Shown: positions 23,192 to 32,001 of the stretch, piece by piece
Position numbering within the stretch: position 1 is the stretch's first letter
How the letters are laid out: the number at the start of each line of letters is the position of its first letter
From: Streptomyces xiamenensis
Lineage (GTDB): Bacteria > Actinomycetota > Actinomycetes > Streptomycetales > Streptomycetaceae
Direction: 5' to 3'
Length of the DNA: 64,000 nt
Assembly: GCF_000993785.3 (NCBI RefSeq)
Contig: NZ_CP009922.3
Span: 3,038,001-3,102,000 of the forward strand
Made by a program: the position numbers and the translations under genes
Notes under the pieces: generated by a model
Told to the model about the DNA's origin: nothing
Seen by the model: only the letters and a program-made list of their open reading frames with translations
The model's database searches: none

Positions 23192-24097
23192 TCAGAACAG
23201 CGCGGACACCAGCGTGCGCAGCCCCGCACCGGCCGGTGTCACCGTGCCGGTCGCCGCCGCGGACGCGGTGTGGCCCTCGTGCGCGCTGTGGTCGGTGTGC
23301 TCGGCGTGCCCGCTGTGGGACGCCGTGGCCGCCGCCTCGACGGTGTCGGCCAGCTCGTTGACCTCCTCCGCGCTCAGCGTCTCCCCGTCACCCATGGTGA
23401 CCTGGCCGTTGCCGCCGTCGAAGACGACGTCGGAGCAGGAGTAGAAGTTCTCCTGGCTGTCGGAACGGATCCAGTGCACGTACAGCATGTGTGTGCCGGT
23501 CCGCTGCGGCAGCTGGACGTTCCAGTAGTAGTGGCCGTTGTCGGAGCCGACGCTGCCGCGCTGCGGCGGGTTGGTCACCGAGTTGATCTGTTCCAGGTCA
23601 CCCCAGCCCAGGGCGCCGCCGTTCCAGCCCTGCTTGGTGATGTACACGTTGAACTGGCCGGGGTGGTGCGCCCAGTTGCTGTGCCGCAGCTCGATGTTCT
23701 GGCCCGAGGTGAGGTGCGTGATGGGCCAGTCGCTGCGGACCGCGTCGTAGGAGGAGAAGTTGAACGGGCCCCGGTTGCCGCCGCTGCACAGCTGCCCGTC
23801 CGGGATGTAACCGCTGGTACGGCCGGCCCCGTTGGAGTCCAGGACGGCGAACCAGTTGTAGAGCGGGCCGGTGCCGGTCGCCTGCACCGCCGCCGCGCAG
23901 GCGGGGTTGGTCGGCATCTGGGTGCTCGAGTTGCGCTGCAGGTCCAGGTAGCACAGGTAGGTCCGCGCGCCCGGCAGCATGGTCGCGCCGTGCGCGGAGG
24001 CGGGGGAGGGGATCAGTGCGGCCACGAGGCCGAGGACCGCGGCGCCGAGTACGGCCAGCAGCCGGGCCTTGCGCGTGGTGGGGGGATGAGTGCTCAC
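23192..24097 (-). CDS. secreted AA10 lytic polysaccharide monooxygenase with His-rich tail
   Basis: 301 residues from GTG 24097 (ribosome site AAGGAG; the upstream in-frame extension lacks one). The signal peptide ends in SPASA and the mature protein begins at His36 (HGATMLPG), the copper histidine brace; a second His lies in LRHSNWAHHPGQF. ENFYSCSDVVFDGG is typical of AA10 enzymes thought to act on cellulose. They oxidatively cleave crystalline polysaccharide. There is no carbohydrate-binding module; instead about 60 residues follow, including the His-rich HSGHAEHTDHSAHEGH (DNA about 23270-23317). A CebR-like box upstream points to cello-oligosaccharide induction. Confidence 0.92.
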   Translation of the reverse strand: MSTHPPTTRKARLLAVLGAAVLGLVAALIPSPASAHGATMLPGARTYLCYLDLQRNSSTQMPTNPACAAAVQATGTGPLYNWFAVLDSNGAGRTSGYIPDGQLCSGGNRGPFNFSSYDAVRSDWPITHLTSGQNIELRHSNWAHHPGQFNVYITKQGWNGGALGWGDLEQINSVTNPPQRGSVGSDNGHYYWNVQLPQRTGTHMLYVHWIRSDSQENFYSCSDVVFDGGNGQVTMGDGETLSAEEVNELADTVEAAATASHSGHAEHTDHSAHEGHTASAAATGTVTPAGAGLRTLVSALF

Positions 24098-24207
24098 GGT
24101 TCTCCTTGTAAGGGGATGGACCGTGACAGGCATGCGGCAGCGCCGGCCCTGTAGGTCGTACGGGCCGGCGGTACCGACGGCCCGTCGCCGGTACTTCAGT
24201 CCGTGCA

Positions 24208-24221
24208 TGGGAGCGCTCCCG
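24208..24221. promoter_or_regulatory. CebR-type operator upstream of the LPMO gene
   Basis: TGGGAGCGCTCCCG matches 13 of 14 positions of the known Streptomyces CebR palindrome TGGGAGCGCTCCCA and lies 111 bp before the LPMO start. CebR is the LacI-family repressor of cellulose/cellobiose genes. The rest of the 412-bp gap (24098-24509) shows nothing else I can support. Confidence 0.8.
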
Positions 24222-24509
24222 CACAACAAAATAGCGCCCTGTGGCCCTTTCCAGAACCCCCTCCGCACGCGCCGGGGCCGACAACTCCTCGCGCAGGACG
24301 CCGATGCCGGGTGGGACGGCGGCGGCCGGGCCGCGCAGGACGCGGCCGACGATCACGGTGACCAGCGAGGGCCCGGTCGCGCGGACCACCGGGGCCGGTG
24401 ATGAGCGGCCCCGGGTCGGCCCCGGCGGGGCGCGCCGCACGGTTACGGTGATCACGCGTGGACGAACCCCAGGAACCGGAACCCCCGACCAGGAGACAGG
24501 CAGCCACTC

Positions 24510-25256
24510 ATGACGACCGTCGACATCCCCACCCCGGACGGCATCGCCGACGCGTACCTCGCCCACCCCGCCGACGACCGCCCGCACCCGGCCGTCCTCA
24601 TGTACATGGACGCCTTCGGCGTCCGCCCGCCCCTGAAGGCCATGGCCGACCGCCTCGCCGCGGCCGGCTACACGGTGCTGCTGCCCAACGTCCTGTACCG
24701 CGAGGGCCGCGCTCCCGTCCTCGACCTGCCCGCGTTCATCGGCCCCGCCGAGCGGCCCGCGCTCTTCGACCGCCTGCGTCCCGCCCTGCGCGCCCTCACC
24801 CCCGAGGCCGCCCGGCGCGACGCCGCCGCCTACCTCGACTGGCTGGCCGCCTCACCGCTCACCACCACGGGCCCCGTCGGGATCACCGGCTACTGCATGG
24901 GCGCCGCGCTCGCGCTGCGCACCGCCGGTACGTACCCGGACCGGGTCGCCGCCGCCGCCGGTTTCCACGGCGCGCGGCTGGCCACCGACGCGCCGGACAG
25001 CCCGCATCTGCTCGCCGGCCGTGTGCGGGCCGAGCTGTACCTCGGCCACGCCGACCAGGACACGAGCAACCCGCCCGAGCAGATCGACCGCCTGGAGGAG
25101 GCCCTCACCTCGGCGGGGGTACGGCACCGGTCCGAGGTCTACACCGGCGCCCGGCACGGCTTCACCCAGTCCGACACCGCCGCGTACAGCGCCGAGGCCG
25201 ACGCACGCCACTGGCGGGCCCTGCTCGATCTCCTCGGCCGCACCCTCACCCCCTGA
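24510..25256 (+). CDS. dienelactone hydrolase family protein
   Basis: 248 residues, alpha/beta hydrolase of the dienelactone hydrolase type: the nucleophile is Cys in GITGYCMGAALA (about residue 125), followed by Asp in GHADQD and His in GARHGFT. Family members open dienelactone in chlorocatechol pathways, but the Streptomyces copies are mostly of unknown substrate. Start ATG 24510 after AGGAGACAGG. It stands alone between the LPMO and the LysR-like gene. Confidence 0.88.
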   Translation: MTTVDIPTPDGIADAYLAHPADDRPHPAVLMYMDAFGVRPPLKAMADRLAAAGYTVLLPNVLYREGRAPVLDLPAFIGPAERPALFDRLRPALRALTPEAARRDAAAYLDWLAASPLTTTGPVGITGYCMGAALALRTAGTYPDRVAAAAGFHGARLATDAPDSPHLLAGRVRAELYLGHADQDTSNPPEQIDRLEEALTSAGVRHRSEVYTGARHGFTQSDTAAYSAEADARHWRALLDLLGRTLTP

Positions 25257-25271
25257 ACCGGGGGAGCGGCG

Positions 25272-26033
25272 CTACGAACGCCGGCGGGGCCGCCCGCGCC
25301 GCGCCCCGCCCTTGCCGCCGGACGAGGACGAGGACGGGGAGGCGGACGCCCGCCGTTCGGCCCTCGCCTTCGCCTTCGCCCTGGCCTTCACCTTCGGCGC
25401 CGGCTCGGCCTGCTGCCGCCCGCGCGAACTGTTCACGGTCCGCCCCCGGACGATCCCGATGAACTCCTCGACCAGCTCACCCGGCTCCCCGTCCGCCCGC
25501 CAGGCGAGCCCCACCCGCGAGGCGGGCGCGTCCGTGACCGGCCGGTAGGTGAGGTCCTTGCGGTGGTACAGGCGGGCCAGCGACTGCGGTACGACCAGCA
25601 CGCCCACCCCGGCCGCGACCAGCTCGATCGCGTCTTCCGTGGTGGCGGGCCGCTCCACCGCGGGCCGTCCCGGCAGCCGCTCCCACTCCAGGGTGTCGTC
25701 CAGCGGGTGGAACACCACGTCATCGGCGAGATCCGCGACCGTCACCTCGTCGGCCGCCACCACCACATGGTCCTTCGGGACGACGACCACGGTGGTCTCC
25801 GTGTAGAGGGGGATCACATCCAGCCCCTCGCGGTCCTGCGACATCCGCAGCAGCGCCGCGTCGGCCCGGCCCTCCCGCAGGGCATTGGGGGCCGGGGCCG
25901 CCGCCGTCGCGTCGAGCACGAGCGGGACGCCGGGCAGCCGCTCGTTCCAGATCCGCACCCACTTGCCGGGCGTCACACCCGGTACGTAAGCGAGCCGGAA
26001 CGTAGGGGCAGCGTCCGCGTCCGAGTCCGTCAC
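25272..26033 (-). CDS. LysR-type effector domain without HTH
   Basis: 253 residues. The first 195 are a LysR substrate-binding domain (FRLAYVPGVTPGKWVRIW, LREGRADAALLRM, DDVVFHPLDDT, AAGVGVLVVPQSLARLYH), a two-lobed small-molecule sensor. The usual N-terminal winged helix of LysR regulators is absent. Instead a strongly basic C-terminal tail (KVKARAKAKARAERRAS, ending RRGRPRRRS) follows. Divergent from the DUF5997 gene 59 bp away, an arrangement I have seen in other Streptomyces. It may act with a separate DNA-binding partner. Confidence 0.85.
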   Translation of the reverse strand: MTDSDADAAPTFRLAYVPGVTPGKWVRIWNERLPGVPLVLDATAAAPAPNALREGRADAALLRMSQDREGLDVIPLYTETTVVVVPKDHVVVAADEVTVADLADDVVFHPLDDTLEWERLPGRPAVERPATTEDAIELVAAGVGVLVVPQSLARLYHRKDLTYRPVTDAPASRVGLAWRADGEPGELVEEFIGIVRGRTVNSSRGRQQAEPAPKVKARAKAKARAERRASASPSSSSSGGKGGARRGRPRRRS

Positions 26034-26079
26034 AACATCAGGCTATCCGGTCATGGTCGGAGGTATCGCGCGCGCTCGC

Positions 26080-26085
26080 TACGCT
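26080..26085 (+). promoter_or_regulatory. -10 element (TACGCT) of a leaderless transcript
   Basis: TACGCT ends 7 bases before the ATG at 26093. This spacing puts the transcription start at or next to the start codon, so the DUF5997 mRNA is probably leaderless. Confidence 0.5.
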
Positions 26086-26092
26086 TGGGCCC

Positions 26093-26551
26093 ATGAGCTC
26101 GAACCGGACCGACCAGACGATGAAGCCCGCCACGGCGGCGAAGAAGCTGGGTGTGTACCTCCCCGCGACCCCCGCCGAGTTCCAGGAGGGCGTCGTCACC
26201 CGCAGCGAACTGAACGCGCTGCAGGCCGATCCGCCCCAGTGGCTCCAGACCCTGCGCGCCGAGGGGCCCCACCCCCGGCCCGTGGTGGCCGCCAAGCTGG
26301 GCATCTCCATCGCGGGCCTGGCCCGTGGCGGGGTGACCGACCCCCTGACCACGGCGCAGATCGAGGCGCTGAAGACCGACCTCCCCGACTGGCTCCAGCA
26401 GGAACGTGCCACCCAGGCCGATGTCCGCAAGGAAGCCGTCCGCGTCAAGGAGAAGCAGGAGCAGCAGGAACGGGAACAGCAGGAGAAGCGCGACAAGCCC
26501 ACCCGCCCCTCCCGCCCCACCCGCACCACCGCGCCGCGCCGCCGTTCCTGA
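26093..26551 (+). CDS. DUF5997 family protein
   Basis: 152 residues. The core (MKPATAAKKLGVYLPATPAEFQ, then RPVVAAKLGISIAGLARGGV) corresponds to DUF5997 as I know it; the second stretch has helix-turn-helix-like spacing. The C-terminal third is a charged coiled-coil-like helix (RVKEKQEQQEREQQEKRDK) ending in an Arg-rich tail. Function unknown. Its invariant neighbour is the HTH-less LysR domain protein on the opposite strand, so a joint regulatory role is plausible. Confidence 0.8.
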   Translation: MSSNRTDQTMKPATAAKKLGVYLPATPAEFQEGVVTRSELNALQADPPQWLQTLRAEGPHPRPVVAAKLGISIAGLARGGVTDPLTTAQIEALKTDLPDWLQQERATQADVRKEAVRVKEKQEQQEREQQEKRDKPTRPSRPTRTTAPRRRS

Positions 26552-26571
26552 AGGCTCCTCCGCGGTCACCC

Positions 26572-27849
26572 TTAGGTGGTGACCGCGGAACCGGCGAATC
26601 CGGCGATCACCTTCCGCAGGGGGTCCACCGCGTCCTGCGGGGCGACGCGGGTGTCGATCCCCAGCACCTCGATACGGCCCAGGTGGCCGCGCGGGCCCTC
26701 GATCCGCAGGACGTGATGGTCGGGGCCGGCCGGTGAGGGATACACGATCAAGGCGAGGGGATTCTCCGCCCCGGTGTATCCGGCGATGTACGTCAGCAAC
26801 TGGTGACGGTCGGTCGAGGAGACATCCTCCTCCCCGTACCTCTTGTATTTCGCGTCGATGGCAAGGAAACGTGTCGCGGTGGAAGTGCCCGAGCCCTGAG
26901 GGAAGGCCAGCAATACGTCGGGGCGAAACAACGGCGTGTTCTTGGCCTTGCGCATGCCCAGGGTACGGATGTGGCCTTCTCCATGAAGGGTGCCCCTGCC
27001 GCCCATCCCGGAAGCCGCCTCCACGGCCATCCGGCGGACGACTCGCTCCCAGAGGACGTTCAGGTTGAGCAGCAGATTCTTCGCCCCGAAGCCGTAGGGC
27101 TCCAGCAAGTCGGTGGCACCTCCCCCACCGAGGACCATCCGAGCCCAGGCATGTGCGGCGCGGTAGTGATCATTGAGCCGGTTGTACCGCGCCCTGGCGA
27201 GGAGGGGCAATGCGTCCAGCGGCTGCCGCGGGGAAGGGAAATGGGCTGATACCTCGTGCAGCAGTCGCGCTTGCCCCGAGTCGGTGGACCGGCTGGCTGC
27301 CACGGTCAGCGCCGCCCCGCACACCAGGTTCTCCCAGCCACCGTCCTCGTATTCGAAGGTCTGCAGATGGAGCTGGTCCACCGCGCCGAAGCGCCGTGTC
27401 GCCTGTGCCTCCACATCGAGCCGCCCGCGCAGAGTCGTGTCCACACGGTGCCGCCGCACGTACTCCCTGCGCAGGCCGCGCCGGAGCAGCAGACGGCATT
27501 CGTGCAGAAGAGCAGCGGGCACCAGTCCGGCATAGCCGTCCCGGCCGAGTGGCCAGTTCCGCAGCGACTCGTCCGGCTCCCGCTGGTTGTCCGCGTAGCA
27601 GAGCCAGTCGATCAGCCGGTTTCCCGCGATCGGGAGCTTGGGCCTGATCACCAGCCGTATCCGGCTGAGCTGGAGGACACCCGTCAGGGCCTGCGCCCGG
27701 ATGTCGTAGCCGGCTCGCCGGTCGGTGAGAGTGACGGGCTTCATCGCGCGCAGAGTGTCGAGGTCGCCGGCGGACAGTCGGTCGTGCGGGATGGTGACGG
27801 ACGAGTGCTCGGTGAGCGTCACCTCGTGTGGGACGGGACCCCGGGTCAC
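26572..27849 (-). CDS. mcrC: McrC-like subunit of a type IV restriction system
   Basis: 425 residues. The N-terminal half is the McrC-specific region (IRLVIRPKLPIAGNRLIDWL). The C-terminal nuclease core has the PD-(D/E)xK-like elements FRPDVLLAF and FLAIDAKYKRYGEED (Asp and the DAK lysine). McrC activates McrB's GTPase and cuts DNA. Start GTG 27849 overlaps the mcrB stop by 4 bases (GTGA), a coupled pair. Alternative longer starts run into mcrB and are not credible. Confidence 0.9.
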   Translation of the reverse strand: MTRGPVPHEVTLTEHSSVTIPHDRLSAGDLDTLRAMKPVTLTDRRAGYDIRAQALTGVLQLSRIRLVIRPKLPIAGNRLIDWLCYADNQREPDESLRNWPLGRDGYAGLVPAALLHECRLLLRRGLRREYVRRHRVDTTLRGRLDVEAQATRRFGAVDQLHLQTFEYEDGGWENLVCGAALTVAASRSTDSGQARLLHEVSAHFPSPRQPLDALPLLARARYNRLNDHYRAAHAWARMVLGGGGATDLLEPYGFGAKNLLLNLNVLWERVVRRMAVEAASGMGGRGTLHGEGHIRTLGMRKAKNTPLFRPDVLLAFPQGSGTSTATRFLAIDAKYKRYGEEDVSSTDRHQLLTYIAGYTGAENPLALIVYPSPAGPDHHVLRIEGPRGHLGRIEVLGIDTRVAPQDAVDPLRKVIAGFAGSAVTT

Positions 27850-29999
27850 CCTCCATCGCCGTTCGCGCGGGTCTCGGAGACCACGAATTCGTCGGCCAGC
27901 AGACCTGGCAGGTCCCGCGGATTGCTCTGGATGACTCGGCCGGTCTTGCCGTCCACCAGCGAGCCCAGCACACTGCGCAGCAGGTTCGGCTGACCCAGGC
28001 AGTAATCGGCCACCAGGGGGACGATCTCGTGATGAAAGGAGTGGTAGAGCTGTTCGGCGGTGCCGAACGGGCGGTCCTCCGCGAGCAGATAGGCCTGGCC
28101 GAGCAGGTGGTCCGGCCCGAAGGAGGCGTCGAGTTTGGAGTTCAGGCCCTCGAGGAATTCGGCCAGTCCGAGTCCCTCGACCTCGCCGTCCAGGGCGTCC
28201 AGGTCCGGCGGCACATCGACGAAGGCGAACCTGCGCCGGATCGCGGCATCGATGTGCCCGACACTGCGATCGGCGGAGTTCATCGTGCCGATGATGCGGA
28301 TATTCGAGGGGACGGTCTGCTGCCGTCCGCTGGTGGGCAGCGTCACCGAGAGGGATCCGCGCTTGTCCAGCTCCAGCAGGGTGATCAACTCGCCAAGGAT
28401 CCTTGGCAGGTCCCCCCGGTTGATTTCGTCCACGACGATCAGGAAGGTCTCGTTCGGTGACGCCTCGGCCGCAGCACACACCCGGCGGAACAGCCCGTCC
28501 GTCATCGTCAGGTTGAGCCCTGCCCCATCCGCCGCCGCACGGGGTTTGAAGCCTTCGACGAAGTCTTCGTAGCCGTAGGACGGGTGAAAGGTCACGGTGG
28601 TGAGGCGGGCCGCCCCGGAACCCGCGGGGACCCGGGACAGCTCGGCCAGCGCTGCCGCACGGCGCTCCGGTGGGGCGTCGATCAGATCTGCGTGGCCGGC
28701 CATCGCGAGAGCCACGCTGAGGGCCAGCCGGGTCTTGCCGGTGCCGGGAGGGCCCTGCAGCACGACTTGCCCCTTACGCGTGAGCAGGTCCCACACCTTG
28801 CCCACGGAGCCGGGAAGTTCTCCTTCGGCCGGCACCTCGACCGTCGGGCCGGAGAGGGTTGCTCTGCGGCCCTCCCGGATGTGCTGCCAGAGTGTGGCGG
28901 GGACCTTGGCGAGCGTCGGCTGCCAGGCATGCCGTGGCGAGTCGAACTGCTGGGCAAAGGTGGTGTCCCATTCCACCGCCACGGTGTGCTGGTACTTCTC
29001 AAGGTGTGGGCTGTAGGAGTATCCGTCGGTGACGGTTCCCACCCCCAGCACCTCCGACTTGCCCCGGTTGGCGACGATCAGGTCGCCGCGCTCCAGGTCG
29101 CGGAAGGCGAGCATCTGCCGGGCCAGACGGAGATTGCCTCCGGTGCTGCCCGGCCAGTACTGGTCAAGTGCGTCCTTGAGCTCCTGGTCACTCTCGAACT
29201 GAGCAAGGCTGCCGACCTCGTCCCAGCCGATTCGGATCCAGCCGTGGGTGAGGCAGTCCTCCCACAGAGAGGCGCGTTCACCCGGCGCGACCTTCCAGAT
29301 GGCGCGGTCCTTCGGCCGCGGATCGTGAAAGGCGTAAAGGAACTCCGTCACTTCGTGCGGACGCCAGCCTTCGAACTGGGGCGTTCGCCGGACGAGGTTC
29401 AGGAGTTCGCGATTCGCGCGCCAGGCGCGGACGCCTGAGGAGTACGAGTGGGGCCGGCCGCCGAGGAGTGCCGTGAAGTGCCTGATGTGTGAGGCGGAGA
29501 ACACCGGCAGGAAGGCTTCGGGAAAGTAGATCGCCAACGTCTTGGTGGCCAGTGCCTGCCCGTAGGACAGCAACTCGAGCTCATCGAGGCGCTCGTACGC
29601 TCCTTCTCCCGCTGCCGAGAACGCCGCCAGAAAGTCCTCACGTACCCGCTCCCAGGCTTCGTGCACGTCCAGCCTCCGCAGAGTGCTGGGGACGATCCGC
29701 CACTCACCGGACCGGTGCTGGTAGACGATGTGTTTGGCGGCGCTGCCGCCGCGGATGCTTCCGAAGGCGTTGGTGCCGTACTCCAGCAGGCGGCAGAAGG
29801 AGGGCCGTGCGTTGGACCGGGTGGACGGGCCCAGGGCATACCGCTCCAGCGAAAGCCCGGGCCAGCCCTCCAGCGGGAAGGCGTCCAGGACGCCCTTCCG
29901 TTCCTCCTCTGCCCGTTCGGCCGTCTTCCGGGCAGCCGCCCGGTCGAAGCGCGCGAGGCGATCGGTGAAACCGTCCTGGAACTCCCCACCCTGAATCAT
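27846..29999 (-). CDS. mcrB: McrB-like GTPase with an N-terminal EVE/PUA-like domain
   Basis: 717 residues. About 230-350 (RAIWKVAPGERASLWEDCL, then GDLIVANRGKSEVLGVGTV) looks like an EVE/PUA-type modified-base reader. The AAA+ core follows: Walker A LQGPPGTGKTRLA near 410, Walker B FLIVVDEINRGDL near 520, and MNSADRSVGHIDAAIRRRF near 573, the McrB version of sensor 1/arginine finger. With McrC it restricts modified DNA. Start ATG 29999 has only GAGAAAG; a GTG at 30017 is an alternative. The gene reads less GC-rich than its neighbours by eye, as expected for a transferred defence module. Confidence 0.9.
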   Translation of the reverse strand: MIQGGEFQDGFTDRLARFDRAAARKTAERAEEERKGVLDAFPLEGWPGLSLERYALGPSTRSNARPSFCRLLEYGTNAFGSIRGGSAAKHIVYQHRSGEWRIVPSTLRRLDVHEAWERVREDFLAAFSAAGEGAYERLDELELLSYGQALATKTLAIYFPEAFLPVFSASHIRHFTALLGGRPHSYSSGVRAWRANRELLNLVRRTPQFEGWRPHEVTEFLYAFHDPRPKDRAIWKVAPGERASLWEDCLTHGWIRIGWDEVGSLAQFESDQELKDALDQYWPGSTGGNLRLARQMLAFRDLERGDLIVANRGKSEVLGVGTVTDGYSYSPHLEKYQHTVAVEWDTTFAQQFDSPRHAWQPTLAKVPATLWQHIREGRRATLSGPTVEVPAEGELPGSVGKVWDLLTRKGQVVLQGPPGTGKTRLALSVALAMAGHADLIDAPPERRAAALAELSRVPAGSGAARLTTVTFHPSYGYEDFVEGFKPRAAADGAGLNLTMTDGLFRRVCAAAEASPNETFLIVVDEINRGDLPRILGELITLLELDKRGSLSVTLPTSGRQQTVPSNIRIIGTMNSADRSVGHIDAAIRRRFAFVDVPPDLDALDGEVEGLGLAEFLEGLNSKLDASFGPDHLLGQAYLLAEDRPFGTAEQLYHSFHHEIVPLVADYCLGQPNLLRSVLGSLVDGKTGRVIQSNPRDLPGLLADEFVVSETRANGDGG

Positions 30000-30093
30000 G
30001 CGGACATTCTTTCTCACGGACACGCACAGCGCAGGGTTTCTGCTGATGCCATCCCGCCGCTGCCCTGCCGGAACGTCCCGTTGTTTCCGGGTG

Positions 30094-32001
30094 TCATGAA
30101 GGAAGCTCTTCCGGGGTCCGCTCCACCACCGCGAGGACCTGGGCCGCGGCCCGGTCCGCTCCGGCCAGCAGGGGGGACGGTGTTCCCGGGGTGGCGCCGA
30201 TCGCCGAGCCCGGCTGCACCGCCTCCGCCGGTATCCCCAGCACCACGACACGCTCGTCCGCGCCCCCGGCCGCGTCCAGCAGGTGGAAGCCGTCCGGGGT
30301 CACGTCCAGGGTGCCGCTGGTGGGTGGTGGGCCGTGGTCGCTGGGCCAGTGGTGCAGCCGCGCCCGGCCCGTGCGCAGCAGTCCCTCCAGCAGCGGGTCG
30401 TCGGTGTCCGTCACGATCCCCTTCGACATGCGGGTCTCCACGAACGCCCGGGCCCGCACCGGCGCGTCGCGCCGCACCGCCGACCGGCCGGTGAAGGCGC
30501 CGTCCTCGTGGGTCACCGTGCTGTCCTCGCCCAGCAGGTCGAGGACGCCCGCGTCGATCAGGGCCAGCACCTGCGCCGTACGGTGCGGCGGCGGCCCCGA
30601 CGCCAGGGCGAGGCCGAGCGCGGTGAACCAGCCGTCGATGTCCCGCGCCACGCTGCGGCCGTCCAGTGCGCCGCGGGTCACCAGCCGCCGCACCGGGCCG
30701 CGTACCGCCGCCATGGCCCGGTTGACGGTGTTGCGCGGGTGGGTGAGCGGGGCGTGCATCGCGTCGAGTTCGTCCTCGACGTGCTCGCGCACCCACCGCC
30801 GCCATGTCCCCGGATCCACCGGTCCCGCGCCGCGCGGCCGGTCAAGACGCGTCACCGACAGCGCCCAGCGCTCGTCGGCGACCGCCCCCGCCACCACCGC
30901 GTCCACCGCGGCGTCGTCCGGCGCCGCCCGCAGCGCGGCGAGCAGGTCCGCCTCCGCCGCCCCGGCCGCCAGCGCCCGGGGCCGGTGCGCGAGCAGCGTG
31001 GACAGATGCGCCCAGGCGAACTCCCGAGCCAGCTGCGGCCACACGTCGCGGCGGAAGTCCTGCCCCGGTACGGCGGCGATCCGCTCGAACCATTCCCGGG
31101 TGGCCAGCCGGGGCTCGTACCGGGGCGGGAAGCCCTGCGGGTACGCCGCCTTCGACCGGTAGGGCAGTCCGCGCCGCGAACCCGCCACCAGGTGCGGCTC
31201 GCGCCCGCCGGGTACATAGCGCAGCCGGGCGGGCCGCTCCGGGTCCCCTGCGGGTTCGAAGTGGCCGCCGCGTCCCTCGGTCAGCAGCGCGACCACGTCG
31301 AAGAAGTTGGCGCCGAGCCCGGTCACCAGCACGTTCTCGCCGGCCGGGACCCGGTCCCAGTCGCGTTCGGCGGGCATGCCGGGCTCGATGTACACCAGGC
31401 CGTCGCGCTCCGCCGCGGCCACCAGTGCGCGCTCCCGCGCCGAGCGTCTGGCCTGCACCATGCCCTGGGCGAGGATCACGAACCGGCCGGTCAGCGTCCC
31501 CCCGTCGGCCAGCCGCACCGTACGGGCACCGTCCGCGTCCCCGGTCCGTTCCAGTCCGGTCGCGGTGCCGAGCACCCGGGTCACCCGCACCCGTCCGGTC
31601 GCCTCCGCCCGCGCCAGCTGCTCGCGGTAGTACACGCCCTGGATGCGCCGGCTCGGATAGGACCACGGCCGCAGGGCCGCCGCCTCGGCCGCGACCCACG
31701 CGGGCCGGTCCGGCGGCGGGGTGCTCTCCCGCGCCCAGGTGAGCAGATCGGGGCCAGGGGTCACCGGGCCCGTCATCGGCGTGGACGCGTCCGGGTAGAT
31801 GGTGGTGTGCGCGCTGTAGGTGTTGTTCAGCAGCAGCGGCGACTGGTCCGTGCGCCAGGTGGCACCGGCGCCCGCCTCCACCCGGTCCAGCACCGCCACC
31901 CGTACCGGCGGCGCGCCGTCCGGGTGCCGGGCGGCCAGCCGTTCCACGACGGAGACCGCGCGCGGCCCGCCGCCGACCACGACCACGTCGTAGGCCCTCA
32001 C
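30094..32001 (-). CDS. FAD/NAD(P)-binding oxidoreductase (NAD_binding_9-like)
   Basis: 635 residues. N-terminal DVVVVGGGPRAVSVVERLAA is an FAD-binding motif with the GGGxxG/A spacing of the FAD/NAD(P)-binding group (PF13454 type), related to SidA-like N-monooxygenases. GRFVILAQGMVQ and ENVLVTGLGANFFDVV give the second dinucleotide contacts. It probably oxidises or hydroxylates a small, perhaps imported, molecule with NAD(P)H. Its ATG overlaps the stop of the ABC ATPase gene (ATGA). Last gene of the operon behind the SAM-IV-like riboswitch. Confidence 0.85.
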   Translation of the reverse strand: MRAYDVVVVGGGPRAVSVVERLAARHPDGAPPVRVAVLDRVEAGAGATWRTDQSPLLLNNTYSAHTTIYPDASTPMTGPVTPGPDLLTWARESTPPPDRPAWVAAEAAALRPWSYPSRRIQGVYYREQLARAEATGRVRVTRVLGTATGLERTGDADGARTVRLADGGTLTGRFVILAQGMVQARRSARERALVAAAERDGLVYIEPGMPAERDWDRVPAGENVLVTGLGANFFDVVALLTEGRGGHFEPAGDPERPARLRYVPGGREPHLVAGSRRGLPYRSKAAYPQGFPPRYEPRLATREWFERIAAVPGQDFRRDVWPQLAREFAWAHLSTLLAHRPRALAAGAAEADLLAALRAAPDDAAVDAVVAGAVADERWALSVTRLDRPRGAGPVDPGTWRRWVREHVEDELDAMHAPLTHPRNTVNRAMAAVRGPVRRLVTRGALDGRSVARDIDGWFTALGLALASGPPPHRTAQVLALIDAGVLDLLGEDSTVTHEDGAFTGRSAVRRDAPVRARAFVETRMSKGIVTDTDDPLLEGLLRTGRARLHHWPSDHGPPPTSGTLDVTPDGFHLLDAAGGADERVVVLGIPAEAVQPGSAIGATPGTPSPLLAGADRAAAQVLAVVERTPEELPS

